From Hemicordylus capensis (taxonomy: Eukaryota; Chordata; Lepidosauria; Squamata; Cordylidae), in NCBI RefSeq assembly GCF_027244095.1, contig NC_069657.1, forward strand, positions 144,580,857-144,644,856: a stretch of DNA of 64,000 nucleotides. The letters run 5' to 3'. This document shows positions 10,392-21,575 of this stretch, piece by piece. Under the pieces are notes generated by a model that was not told the DNA's origin, did no database searches, and worked only from the letters and a program-made list of their open reading frames with translations. Made by a program: the position numbers and the translations under genes. How positions within the stretch are numbered: position 1 is the stretch's first letter; each line of letters opens with the position of its first letter.

Positions 10392-13374
10392 CAGTGGCGT
10401 AACTAGGGAAAATGGCGCCTAGGGCAAGCACTGAAATTGCCCCCCAAAAAACATCTGACACTCATCTTTCAGAAAACTTGTCTTTTATTAGCTCAATAAT
10501 ACAAAAATATCTATGTATTAGTCCACATGATTAATGTGGATTTGATTGAAAAAAAAAACTTTTTCCAATTGGAGATTTTTTTAAAGGCATGAAAATAGTT
10601 AAAAATATGATTTCCGAATATACAATTGCTTAAATATATTTTGCTATAGAAAAGTGCATGGTCAGATTGTATACTTAAACAGCCTTTGGTTTGAAGTCTA
10701 ACGTGGTATATATATTGGACTCTAGCTTTTATATTACACTAATCAAGTGTGTTCCTCTTTCATGTGCCTGTGCTGAACAGTCCATATGGTTAGAAACAGG
10801 TGATCATTTTTCAGTAAGCTAAATTTCCTGCATTGTGAACTTAGTTTATTATATAGTTGCTCCAGTGTTTAGTAAAGAATATGATTTATCTCCATACATG
10901 TAGCCACCACTGTAAAAATTGTGAAGAACCACTTCTAGTATACAAATGATAAATTAGAGGCACAAGGAAAAGCATGAACTCAACAGCAGGCAGAATCCAA
11001 AAGTTAGATTCCAAATTAGCCACAATATATATAGTAAGTAGTGATGAGATCCAGATTTGTGGTGTTCTACTACTAGAAAAACATTTGGTCTCAAAGTTTC
11101 TGGATGTACAGATGAATTTGAAGAGATATAGCAAAATCCAGCTACAAGTTGTAAGATCCAAGATTTTATAGTGTTGCTTCACTGGGGACACAAATAAACT
11201 GTAGACACAGCCTCAATATGACAGTTACATGCAATACAACTTGCAGATGGAGAATTCAGGCTGCTTCCCAATATTACTTTCAGCAGACACAGAAGCTGGC
11301 TGAAGAGTCACACCCGAATTTAAAAGTTAATGAAAATGTAATATCACAAGAGTAGCACAGAAATGTCTGTTTCAGAGACAAGACTTGCAAACTTAAAGAG
11401 CTCTAGGAAGCTTACCATATCCATGCCTCTCCTCTAAATCAAACAAGTTTATTACCCTTCTGACATTCTGAAATCACACACTTAAGTTTCCCCTCTTCTC
11501 AAAACACAATGGACACCACAAACCTAAACATACTTAGCTGGAAACATGTCTCACCTGTTTCAGTAGTATTCCCTAGTAAATATACTAAGGATGGAAACAA
11601 ATCTCACCTGCTTTCCTCACTTTCCTTTGCAGGTGAGGAAAGAACTCTCACTTGTCAATCTCAACATATATTTACTAGGAAGTATATTCACTACTTCCTA
11701 GTAGATATACTTTGAATGGGGACATAAGCTCTGTTGAACTGATGAGATGTTGGGTATCAGGGTCAGAACTGACTAGAATAGAACATCGAATGTGGGAGAG
11801 GCAGAATATTACAGCTGCATTAATCAGAGTTTGGATTTGATTGATGGAAGAGCATCCTCTACACCTTTATACTATTCAGGCACTGTCTTCTAGAGATAGG
11901 GTTTTGACAACTGGAAATAAGATTTAAAAATGAGATCTATGGGTCATTTTGCCAGTGATTGGAGTCCTCTCTTCCCTAAGTTCCCTTCCGTCCCTGCAAT
12001 CAGCTGCAGACACACACACCTCGGTGCTTTTGCCGGCACTTTCCTGCTCAGCTCTCCTTCCCCTCCCAAATCTCACCCAGTTCTCTCTGATCCCTTGGCA
12101 CTGGTGGGCAAAAAAAGACCAGACAGCATCCTGAGATGCAAGAGGCCTATTGAGCCAAGAGAAGTTGGGGAAGGTTATTTTGCCAGTGAATGGCACTGGT
12201 GGGCAAAAAAAGACCAGATCCTGAGATGCAAGAGGCATTACGCCAAGAGAAGTTGGGGAAGGTTATTTCAGCAATAACTGGAGTCCTTCCTTCCCTAAGT
12301 TCCCTGCTCGCCATCTCATGGAAAATGCCCCCCTTCGCCTGGGCAGTCAATTGCCAGGCGGCTGCCACCTTCCCTCCTCCTTTTTTTTTTTTAAACATTG
12401 GCCACCCTGCACGTCCCATGCAGACTCCTGATTGCCGTCTCCTGCTCTCACTCTTGAATTGCTGCTGCTATGCTACTCCCGCACGCCCCATTTCCCAAAA
12501 CTGCGCTGCTGCAAATTTGCTTGGCATGTTGTAGCAATGCACCCTGCTTCCAAGTCCCCCCTTGCAGAGGCAGGCTGCAAAGAGGACGTGACATCACCTC
12601 CTCAGCTCCAGCCCAACAATGAAGGCTGAGTGAAGAGGAGGAGGAGAAGCAGGGCTCATGTGCTCAGGCAACCCACTCCCTCGTGCCCCAGCAGAATTGT
12701 AAATAGTGTGATGTTGAGCTGCTGGAGGGGGAAAATGGGAAGGGCTGGGACCAATCAAACTAAACAAATGGCGTGCGACAACTACTCCTCATTGTCCACC
12801 TGACTGTGTGCAGGCGAGGCAGACAGGGAATCGCATAGCACTTAGCGTGGGAAATTGCTCGCCTTCAGCTCCTGAGCTCTATAACTCGTGCTTTCAAGTT
12901 GTAGTGTTTTCAAGTTGTTCATCACAAAACCAGCACACTTACTTTGACTGCAAGAGTCAGTGAAGCAGGTAGGGAGCAGAATGAATCAATGGATTTTTTG
13001 CTCCCTGGTCTTCTACTCCCTCCTCCTCACTTCAGCAGCCAGGTCCAGGCGGGCCATGAACAGCAGCGGCTGCAGCAGCACACACAACACGAGGGCAGCA
13101 TGCTCTTCTCCACTCCTCCTCTCGCCACCAGGAGCCAATGGGAGAGCACCGCCCTGCCCAGACAGATCTGGCAAGTCACGCAGCTTGCCTGCACTGAGGG
13201 GGAGGGGGAGGGGAGGGGGGCGCCGTCACCAGTCTGGACTCGAATTTTTTTAAAAAAAAATTGAAAAAAATTGTGGTGGGGAGGAAGGGGTGGGGCATGG
13301 CAGGCACTTCGGTGCCCCCCTCCAGCGGCGCCCAGGACACATGCCCTGCCTGCCCTACCATGGTTACGCCCCTG
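10392..13374 (+). mobile_element. hAT-like non-autonomous transposon with intact ends (CAGTGGCGTAAC...)
   Basis: Terminal inverted repeats CAGTGGCGTAACTAGGG and, read in reverse, CAGGGGCGTAACCATGG are flanked by a perfect 8-bp target duplication CATCCCTG (10384-10391 and 13375-13382). An 8-bp duplication with CA..TG-type ends fits the hAT superfamily. I see no transposase: the longest ORFs here have no hAT dimerisation or RNase-H-like pattern. The right half is GC-rich. This element lies in the presumed ORA intron just before the coding exon. Its right 743 bp, without the left end, recur at 21576-22293. Confidence 0.88.
12092..12275 (+). repeat. Tandem duplication of about 90 bp inside the hAT element
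   Basis: Two adjacent copies carry GGCACTGGTGGGCAAAAAAA, GAGATGCAAGAGGC and CCAAGAGAAGTTGGGGAAGG. The second copy has small deletions. Confidence 0.85.
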
Positions 13375-14637
13375 CATCCCTGGTGACCCCAAACCAGGCT
13401 TCATCGGTTTGAAATTGAACCAAGCCAGGCCCCTCATTTGGGGTGCCCAAACAAAACATGTCTTGAACATGCCTTTGGTTTGGACCTGAATGGAACCAGG
13501 CAAACCGGTTTGATGCACGTCCCTTGAAGGATTGTCTGTGGGGAAGGCAACGTTTCGGAAGCCATCCCACCACCTAACCGCCTGCTATGTCATGTAAATG
13601 GCCGTAATCATTATTTATTACAGAAAATTGATAGATATTTTTACATTTCTACATTGTTACATCTAATTTTTATTCTATTTCTAGATCTGCTTTATAAAGA
13701 CTCTTCACCACAGAGCCTAAAAGGATCAAGCAACTACATGTTCAAAATGAGAACAATTTTCATCCCTTATTAATTGCAAAGTTTTACATGCTTTTGGCTA
13801 TGACATATGTATGTATGAACTCCTAGTCACTCATTCTAAGAATTATAGGAATCATTCTCCTGTTCTACATTGGAAATGCCTGTGGAAAACAACACTGTTG
13901 TATCCGAGTTCATTTTTCTGGGATTTACAGATCAGTTAGAATTGAAGATTCCCATTTTCATGTTATTCCTGCTGATCTACATTGTCACTGTGGTGGGCAA
14001 CCTGGGAATGATTGTGTTGATCAGAATGGACCCTCAGCTTCATACCCCCATGTATTTTTTCCTCTGCAGCTTAGCTCTCCTAGATTTTTGCTATTCCTCC
14101 AACATCACCCCCAAGGCCTTGGAAAATGTCATGTCAGAAAGGAAAACCATTTCTTTTGTGGGATGCTTCATCCAGATGTACTTCTTTGTTGCTCTCGCAA
14201 GTACAGAGTTCATCCTTTTTGGGTTGATGGCGTATGATCGTTATGTGGCCATCTGCAACCCTCTGCTGTACACATCTATCATGTCCCACACCCGATGCAT
14301 CAAGATGGCAGGCGGAGCATTTACAGCTGGCTTCCTGAACTCAATTATACATACCACTTTGGTAGGTACTTTGTCTTTCTGCCAGTCAAATGAAATCAAC
14401 CATTTTTTCTGTGAGGTTCCCCCACTCCTCAAGCTCTCATGTTCAGACACCTCCGTGACGGAAGCACTCGTTTTCATTTGTGCTGGAACCAATATGTTGG
14501 GCTCTCTCCTAATAATACTGAGTTCCTACACTTACATCCTTTTGACAGTGCTCCAGATGAATTCAGCTGAGGGCCGCCGAAAAGCCTTTTCTACATGCAT
14601 CTCCCATCTTATAGCTGTAACCATATTCTATGGAACT
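12632..14637 (+). repeat. Segmental duplication, source copy (ORA side)
   Basis: The sequence recurs at 21576-23556 with an offset of 8944 bases, dropping to 8919 after a small deletion in the second copy. In the ORA coding part the two differ by about 9 bases in 767. The 5' limit falls inside the hAT transposon in a GAAGAGGAGGAGG tract. The 3' limit is near codon 255 of the OR, where divergence jumps. This copy is the source because it carries the whole transposon with its target duplication. Confidence 0.93.
13667..13684 (+). promoter_or_regulatory. Splice acceptor of the ORA coding exon
   Basis: A pyrimidine-rich tract (TTTTTATTCTATTTCTAG) ends in TAG at 13684, 191 bases before the ORA ATG. 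The same site is present at 22613 for ORB. Its strength is judged by eye only. Confidence 0.55.
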
Positions 14638-14820
14638 ACTGTGTATGTTTATTTACAACCCAATTCAAACTATTCAGAGGATCAGAATAAGGTTGTTTCT
14701 GTGTTTTATGCATTTGTCATCCCAATGCTCAACCCTTTAATCTACAGCCTGAGGAATAAGGAAGTGAAGGCTGCACTGAAGAGAGTAACACATAAGAAAT
14801 CATTTTCCCACTTACTGTAA
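13876..14820 (+). CDS. Olfactory receptor ORA, class II, intact
   Basis: This single-exon odorant receptor has 314 codons, a normal length. I start it at the first ATG (13876); an open frame does run further upstream, but only through a TTG. Features seen are a sequon N5-N-T, GN at 41-42 in TM1, LHTPMYFFL at 55-63, C97 for the disulfide, [10 protein letters not shown] at 118-127, KAFSTCISH in TM6, and [12 protein letters not shown] in TM7. All core OR motifs are present and there is no disruption, so it is likely functional. The subfamily looks near OR5/8/9-type receptors but naming needs a phylogeny. Its presumed promoter lies 6.9 kb upstream across an intron full of transposons. Confidence 0.96.
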   Translation: MPVENNTVVSEFIFLGFTDQLELKIPIFMLFLLIYIVTVVGNLGMIVLIRMDPQLHTPMYFFLCSLALLDFCYSSNITPKALENVMSERKTISFVGCFIQMYFFVALASTEFILFGLMAYDRYVAICNPLLYTSIMSHTRCIKMAGGAFTAGFLNSIIHTTLVGTLSFCQSNEINHFFCEVPPLLKLSCSDTSVTEALVFICAGTNMLGSLLIILSSYTYILLTVLQMNSAEGRRKAFSTCISHLIAVTIFYGTTVYVYLQPNSNYSEDQNKVVSVFYAFVIPMLNPLIYSLRNKEVKAALKRVTHKKSFSHLL

Positions 14821-14830
14821 CTGTTAGTTC

Positions 14831-14836
14831 AATAAA
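14831..14836 (+). terminator. Poly(A) signal AATAAA of ORA
   Basis: AATAAA begins 11 bases after the ORA stop. A very short 3' UTR is implied if it is used. ORB lacks it, because its 3' flank is different. Confidence 0.5.
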
Positions 14837-14899
14837 GTTTTCAAGCCACATACACTGAGTTCTATAATTTTTACTACAATAACCTTGTTATATGGGGCA

Positions 14900-15680
14900 T
14901 TTACTTGTGTGCTTCATTTACCAGTTTAGTAATTTAAAAAATATTCATGCATCAGGCCATATCCTCAAAATTTTAGAGATTTTTTTCCATCATTGTGGGA
15001 GGGGATTTTAGAATGCTGGAATTAGATTCTGTAACTCGTTCAGCTGTTATTTCTTGCTTCCTGTAATCATTGTTCCTTATGCCATATCCATATCCATATC
15101 CCTTTGCTTCAGTCTTCTACAGCCTCCTGTCCAATGGTTTCTCTCCCAGGGTTGGCTTGGATGATACTTCATCAACTAGTCTCACCGCATATAATAAGGA
15201 TGTGTGAGCACCATGAGCATGTACAGCCTTCCCCCACTTCTGGAATACCGGGCGGCTTTCCCTAATTGTGTGTGGGGAGTGGTTCATCTGATTCGCTTCT
15301 ATGCACACACTACAAATACTAACTGAAATGAGTTTTTCAATTGTTTCAATGAAACTAGAGAAGCTTGAAAAGATTATATCCACGATTAGAAGGTTGGGGC
15401 ATTCTTCTCTGCCAACAAATGCTGTAATTGTGGACAGTGCAGGGATGAAGCTTCTGAATGCATTCACACCAGGGTGAGGTTTGTGGGCACACTCTTGCGA
15501 TGCTGTGAGTGGGTACAGCTTCCCTTTTTAAAAAATGTGTGAAGAGGGCTACAATTGGCCTACACCATACATTACAGAGCCACTGATGCCTTTCCTATGG
15601 TGGTGGAGTTGTCATATTCTACTGCCATGTACACCTCCTGTAATGTGTGACATGACGGGAAAATGTTGTATAATTAGACA
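14900..15680. other. Intergenic, nothing recognised
   Basis: AT-rich 3' flank of ORA. ORFs on the minus strand (for example 15117-15467) show no family pattern. Confidence 0.45.
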
Positions 15681-15787
15681 CAATAAAGTAGGGATGTGCA
15701 TGAACTGATTTTTTGTGATTTTATTTGAGGTCAAATCAAATCAGTCACATGCTATTTGAACTCAGATCTGCAAACTTAAATCTTAAA

Positions 15788-16026
15788 GAGAGCCAGTGTG
15801 GTGTAGTGGTTAGAGTGCTGGACTAGGACCGGGGAGATCTGAGTTCAAATCCACATTCAGCCATGATACTAGCTGGGTGACTCTGGGCCAGTCACTTCTC
15901 CCTCAGACTAACTTACTTCACAGGGTTGTTGTAAGGAGAAACTCAAGTATATAGTGCACCGCTCTGGGCTCCTTGGAGGAAGAGCGGGATATAAATGTAA
16001 TCATCATCATCATCATCATCATCATC
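15788..16026 (+). repeat. Full-length tRNA-derived SINE with (ATC)n tail
   Basis: AGAGCCAGTGTGGTGTAGTG, box B GAGTTCAAATCC, body GGCCAGTCACTTCTCC and tail GGATATAAATGTAA followed by (ATC)n at 16001-16026. It is inside the hAT element and directly 5' of the R4 LINE. Confidence 0.9.
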
Positions 16027-17625
16027 AACATCTGATACCACACATCTAAAACATCAAGTAAAATAAACAATCTGCTCTACATGGACGATCTGAAGTTGTA
16101 TGAAAAGTCCCAGTCAGAAATCAAATCAATGCTAAATACTGTCTGTATATTCAGTAGCGACATAGCAATGGAGTTTGGACTAGACAAGTGTGCTGCATTA
16201 ATAATGAACAGAGGAAAAATAAGAAAAACAGAAGGAATAGAACTGCCCAATGGAAGCAACATCAAGAACCTGGAAGAGAAAAAACATGACAAATACTTGG
16301 GCATTCTCCAGGCTGATAACATCGCACACACTGAAGTTAAAAGAAAAATTGGAAGTGAATACATCAGGAGAGTTAGAAAAATCCTCAAGTCCAAACTCAA
16401 TGGCGGGAACACTATACAAGCCATAAACACCTGGGCTATACCTGTTATCAGATACACTGCAGGGATAATAGACTGGACCCAGGCAGAGCTAGAGACGCTG
16501 GATCATAAGACCAGGGAAAAAATGACCATCAATCATGCTCTGCACCCCCGCAGTGATGTAGATAGGCTATACCTCCCTCGCAGCTCAGGTAGAAGAGGAA
16601 GGCTGCAAGTCCATCAAATGGTAGAGGAGGAGAAAAGAGGCCTTGAGGAATATATCAAGGACAGTGAAGAAGATGCACTTAAAATGGTCAAGAACGAGAA
16701 ACTATTCAACACCAATGAAAGAAGCAGGCCTACAAGAAAAAAGAAGTCAAGAACCAAGCAGAAAAATGGAAAAATAAGCCACTGCATGGTCAATATTCGC
16801 ACAATATAAGTGGAAAGTCAGACATCACCAAGACCTGGCAATGGCTTAAGAGTGGCAACTTGAAGAAAGAAACAGAGGGTTTAATACTGGCTGCATAAGA
16901 ACAGGCACTAAGAAAAAATGCAATAAGAGCAAAAGTAGAAAAGTCAACAACAAACAGCAAGTGCTGCCTTTGTAAAGAAGCAGATGAAACAGTGGACCAC
17001 GTAATCAGCTGTTGTAAAAAGATCGCACAGACTGACTACAAACAAAGGCATGACAAGGTAGCAGGGATGATACACTGGAACATCTGCAAAAAATACAAGC
17101 TACCTGTAGCCAAAACTTGGTGGGACCATACAATTGAAAAAGTTGTAGAAAATGAAGATGTAAAAATATTATGGGACTTCCAACTACAAACAGACAAACA
17201 TCTGCCACACAATACACCAAATATAACTGTAGCCGAGAAGAAAGAAAAAGAAGTCAAAATAATTGAGATAGCAATACCAGGGGATAGCAGAATAGAAGAA
17301 AAAGAAATAGAAAAAATAACAAAATACAAAGATCTACAAATTGAAATTGAAAGGCTGTGGCAGAAAAAGACCAAAATAATCCCAGTGGTAACTGGCACCC
17401 TGGGTGGAGTTCCAAAACAACTTGAAGAACAACTCAACACCATAGGGGCCACAGAAATCACCATCAGCCAATTACAAAAAGCAACTTTACTGGGAACAGC
17501 TTATATTCTGTGATGATATCTATAACAGCAACAACATTGACAATAAAATTCTGGCATCCCAGGTCCTTGGGAAGGACTCAAAGTCTGGATAAAACAAACC
17601 AGGCAATAACACCTGTCTGACTATG
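16027..17625 (+). mobile_element. R4/Dong-clade LINE, 5'-truncated
   Basis: A 5'-truncated copy begins at the reverse-transcriptase catalytic box (NNLLYMDDLKLY, with the M at 16081). It continues through KYLGILQADNI, RRVRKILKSKLNGGNTI, INTWAIPVIRYTAGIIDW and HPRSDVDRLYLPR, all typical of R4/Dong elements. After 16809 the frame changes, with an in-frame stop in the linker. A CCLCKEADETVDHVISCC zinc-binding stretch and a C-terminal restriction-like nuclease region follow (16992-17513: PNITVAEKKEKEV, IIEIAIPGDSR, KYKDLQIEIERLW). The catalytic PD of the nuclease is PN here. It sits against an (ATC)n repeat at its 5' side. R4 is an established LINE clade in squamates. Confidence 0.88.
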
Positions 17626-18173
17626 TAAATAAATAATTATAATATCATAATAAATCTGATCATATTTGGTTTGAGTTGAATTTCATTTGATTTGGAATTA
17701 GATTGGTTTGGCCCACTTCTAAAGGTCTTAGGGGCACCAGATTTGGGTGGTCGCTGGGTCCCTATGGGTGCCACCAACCACCCGAATTTCAAGACAGCGG
17801 GACATTTGGTTAATTTTATATGATTTTCTTTAATTTTTACTAATTTGTGTTTCTTTCCACCATAGGAAATATTGGGGATTCGAAGTTGCCCTATCCCTAA
17901 CCCTAACATGGATCCCCAGCTTTAATTTAAAAAATAAAATAAAAAATAAAATCTAAGCTTCTACCCTTGTAGAAGTGGAGTTATGGAGCAAAATGTGTGG
18001 TCACTATTTTCCAAGTGTCCTGATTCTTTGGTGTATAATAACATTTCCTCATGATGAATTCCTATGAGGATTCATTGAAAACCTTCATTTCTTGTGTTCA
18101 TTTTGACTGTCTTTGCACAGTGGCAACTGCCAAGTGCCATGTGTCAACTACCACCCCACCCCCACCCCACATG

Positions 18174-18175
<2 letters not shown>

Positions 18176-18206
<31 letters not shown>

Positions 18207-18207
18207 A
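18176..18207. repeat. (CA)n microsatellite
   Basis: GCGC alternation runs into about 14 CA units, inside the hAT element. Confidence 0.95.
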
Positions 18208-19004
18208 GTCACTCAGTTTATTATTTAGAAAATTTTGAAGTGTTTAGATTCTTTGGTGTCTTCATTACACACCTTCATTTCTTCTGTTCATTTTTACCCC
18301 ACTGCTTTGCAAGTGGGGGTGGGGAATTAGTGGCATCCCATGTGCCAACTGCCCCCCAACCTGCAAGCCACAAGGTACTCAGTTTATATTTTAGGGATTT
18401 TTGAGGTGTTTAGACTCTTTGGTGTGTAATGAATCCTCATAGGAATTCATTATGAGGAAAGGTTATTAGACACCAAAGAGTCTAAACACTTGAAAAATTC
18501 CAGAAACGTAAACTGTGTAGTACCCCACTACCTTGCAGGTGGAGGGGGGAGGGTGTAGTTGGCACATGGCAGTTGACAGTTGGCACTGTCCAAAGACAGT
18601 CAAAATGAATAGAAGAAATGAAGGTGTCTAATGAATCCTCATAGGGATTAATTAAGGAAAAGTTATTATACACCAAAGAATCCAAACACCACACATTTTG
18701 CTCCATAACTCCTCTTCTGCAAGGTCTAGATCTTAGTTTTTTAAAATAAATGAAAGCTGGGAATCTGGGGAAATCCGAATCTCAAATAGATTTAAATGAA
18801 AATTGGTGCAATTTGATTTGAGCTCAAATTTGATCAGGAGTGTCGATTCGACCAGATTCAGGTTGAATTGATTTTAATCCAAATAGATTCTCACATCTCT
18901 ACAATAAAGCATATGTTTACTAGAAGGTACATTACAAGTTGATGCCACCACACTTTTCCTCAACTCATGTTCTGTTGCAAGCCTGATTAATAGCATTGTG
19001 GACG

Positions 19005-19100
19005 TTGATAATCCAGAAATTGCCTCACAGTCTACTTTCTAGTTACTCCAGCAATAAGGAGCAGCTAGAAGGTAGACTGTGAAGCAATTTCTGTATAACC
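19005..19100. repeat. Imperfect hairpin of about 44-base arms (MITE or small RNA hairpin)
   Basis: The left arm around 19016-19049 (GAAATTGCCTCACAGTCTAC) pairs with 19058-19091 (GTAGACTGTGAAGCAATTTC). There are about five mismatches over 34 bases and an 8-base loop, with weaker pairing outside. It lies just upstream of the ORC promoter block. It could be a tiny MITE or, less likely, a miRNA-like precursor. Confidence 0.65.
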
Positions 19101-19117
19101 AATAATGTGCTTAACTG

Positions 19118-19444
19118 TTGGATCTTTGTGTCTTTTTATTCCTCAGAGATTGTTCCTGAAATTAGAAAGAGTGTATGAAGTATGTCCTCCCCTATGGATA
19201 CCTGCAAAGGTGTTAAGGGCACCAGTATGAAATAAATAGCTCATTTATTAGCAGCAGCAAAGTGGTTCTAGCTGTGATTAGGATCAGCTCCACATTCTAA
19301 GGTTATTATGATTTGTTTATTATAATATTAAAAAGATGGCTGAAGTGTGCACTTATAATAATATTACTGGTGCATAAAAGGGAACCCCGCTGTAGCACTG
19401 CAGGGCACTACCACTATCAAGCAACCTTTTTCCTGGTCACACAG
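19118..19444 (+). promoter_or_regulatory. Putative ORC promoter and non-coding exon 1, now serving ORB
   Basis: This is homologous throughout to 6645-6971. A TATA-like GCATAAAAGG lies at 19372-19381. It is followed by ACTGCAGGGCAC and a donor-like CACACAG|GTACAT with GT at 19445. It is 2.05 kb upstream of the stranded ORC start codon. The copied ORB segment begins inside a transposon and does not include the ORA promoter, so ORB most plausibly depends on this block. Confidence 0.5.
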
Positions 19445-21499
19445 GTACATTGTTGATGATCACATCAGATCAGGTGAATATTCTTAAATCTTGGCCTTCC
19501 CCAGAGTGTGTGAATGTGGATTGAATGGTGGATGGATGCAATCATTGTGTCCATAGATTTCTATTAAGTATATGTGCAAGGAAAAGGTCTCTGTGTGTTT
19601 GTGAGCATATGTGTGAAAGGGAAGGGAAATTGTTCTTGGTCTGTGTTGGGGCATTTGAGTAGCAACTGTTATGTATTTGTGGATGTACAGATTCTGTATG
19701 GAAGAGGAGCATGAGTGACATATATGGGAAAATCCATGGATTTCAGCAGACCTGCTCCTGTTTCCGCAACTTTATATCTCATTAATCTCATGCAAACCCA
19801 TGCATAATGTATAGTAAACACACTCTTTTCCCCCATCTTGGGAGTTAAACTACAGTTCTGTGTGCTCATGCACACAGCACAATTATACACTTCCCCCTTT
19901 CCTTTGTGGAACTGTCTGTCACAGAAATCAGTAATGAAATCTGTGCACACTGTGTAGTGCACTCAGCCACTGAATCATAGTGGGTTGGTTTTTAATCTAA
20001 AATAATGTGCTTCTTCTTGTTCATCCATTATTATATGCAAATCATGAAATAATATTATGTGTTTCTTGAGACTTATGTGTCGTGATATTTGTTGGAGATG
20101 GAATTCCAGTGCATCAACCTTTTGTACTGACTATCTTAATGACCACTAGGGGCATTGGGAGGGTCTCCTCACCTGTCCCTGCTTGCCTCTTCTCTATGAC
20201 CCCTGCTTTGAGTCTTCAGGTACTTCCTGTAGTGAGTCAATCCTCTTCCTTTCCTCCTAGAGAGAAGATGGAGACATCCCTCTCTCCCCCTACCTATTCT
20301 TTGGTCTGGTGAATGGAAAAACCATTGCCTTTTACTATTATATGCTTTAAAATTGCTGCATTGGAGCATATATACAGTATATTTTCTCCTACTTTACGCC
20401 ATAGTTCTAATACATAGCTGCATACAGAGCTGCAATAATCTGCCACCAAACAGTGGCTAGTGCTGTCAGCTTTGACTGCTTTGATCACTGGGAAGGAGAA
20501 GGGGGTGGGGACTGGTTGGCCAAAGACCTATCCTTGTGATTGCCAATGAAGCATCAGGGACCATTCAGAAGCATGGCTCACATTCCACCAGAGGCTGCCT
20601 CCTTTCTTACATGCACACAACCCTTACTGGACCAGAGAATGTACTGAAGCACTTAACACGAAAATGTTCAGTCCCGCATTTCGCAGATTGTAAGTAACGT
20701 ATAGTGGTGGTGGTGGTGGTGGTGGTGGTTTTAAAAAGAGTCATGTAGTAACTGTTTTTTAATTTATCTGATTTGAAAAGGAAAGGAAGCAGATACAGAT
20801 GCAACCAAAATTATAATTGCATATTGCAAATAAAATAAACCCATTTCCCCTCAGTTTTAATAAAATATTTCTTAGAATGCATGTGAATACTATAATGTCA
20901 ATTCATCTGTTAAATGTTAGGAAATTTATAGAAATATATACATTCATGCTGACTAGTGAAGCATGGGCACTCCTAACATCTGCGCCTAGAAAGCGCTAGC
21001 CCCCATGCTGATCTCAGCACTTTGTGAAATGTGGGTGAGCATGCTCTCGTGAGCAAGATCTTGAGGGTTAAGTGATGTGTTTCCAGTGTAACAAAGTGCT
21101 TCTGAAGCATGGGCAAACTCCAGAAAGTATTTGTGCAGTTGTGCAAGAATGCCCACACTTTGGAAAGGGCAGAGATGAGTGCAGGCCTTATGCTACAGAG
21201 GTGCTTATGTTAAGGGCACTCAAATTCTGTTAGCCAGGATGTCGGCCATTATTACTAATACCCTTAGATTTTATAATGAAATGTATTTTATTTTGCATTT
21301 GTAGACCGAATTTGCATTTCCAGACTGAAAACCCAAAATAAAACCCTTTGCTCTACAACCTAAGATGAATGGCCAGCCAGTAACATGTGGGCAGGTAGAA
21401 AAAGATCCATTACTCAATACAATTGGAGTCCTGGCAGTTTGGGTTATGATGTCAAAGGTACATGAGGATCCATATTGATTCACCATAAACACTAGAGAA
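19445..21499. other. Presumed ORC intron, no gene
   Basis: A (GGT)n microsatellite lies at 20704-20729. A possible acceptor (TTTGCATTTCCAG) lies near 21320. Short ORFs show no domains. A short motif AGCATGGGCA recurs at about 20961 and 21108. Confidence 0.4.
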
Positions 21500-21569
21500 A
21501 TGACTGCAGAAAATAACTCTAGAGTATCTGAGTTCATTTTTCTGGGATTTGCAGATCAGTTAGAATTGA
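21500..21569 (+). pseudogene. ORC remnant: first 23 codons of an olfactory receptor
   Basis: From ATG 21500 the frame reads [20 protein letters not shown] and LEL, clearly homologous to the ORA start ([21 protein letters not shown]) but with its own changes. Its upstream flank differs from the ORA flank. After GAATTGA the homology stops at a GAGGAG purine tract, and the copied ORA segment begins at 21576. The gene is truncated by the insertion. The matching 3' end appears to survive as the end of ORB. Confidence 0.88.
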
Positions 21570-21575
21570 GGAGGA

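Larger units (their letters stand above)
15689..18901 (+). mobile_element. TAGGG-family hAT-like element with nested SINE and R4 LINE
   Basis: The left end TAGGGATGTGCATGAAC and right end TTCTCACATCTCTA are flanked by a perfect 8-bp duplication CAATAAAG (15681-15688 and 18902-18909). Subterminal parts are rich in AAATC.AAT palindromes. The interior from about 17640 to 18900 is an imperfect palindrome: GGAGTTATGGAGCAAAATG near 17971 faces CATTTTGCTCCATAACTCC near 18695, with GGATTCATT blocks between. A SINE and an R4 LINE (15788-17630) are inserted in its left part. There is no transposase. Confidence 0.88.

Noticed and set aside
12944-13518. ORFs of 97-163 codons in both copies of the GC-rich region (also 21888-22437)
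   Set aside because: They overlap on both strands, lie inside a hAT element, are low in complexity and have no domain. They recur only because the DNA was duplicated.
13870-13875. Longer OR starts at 13870, 22789 and 34509
   Set aside because: The upstream extensions begin with TTG, not ATG. I used the first ATG of each frame (13876, 22795, 34563), which gives normal OR lengths and fits the paralogues.
14241-14492. Minus-strand ORFs inside the OR genes (also 23160-23396 and 34839-35111)
   Set aside because: They are shadows of conserved OR coding sequence and carry no independent signal.
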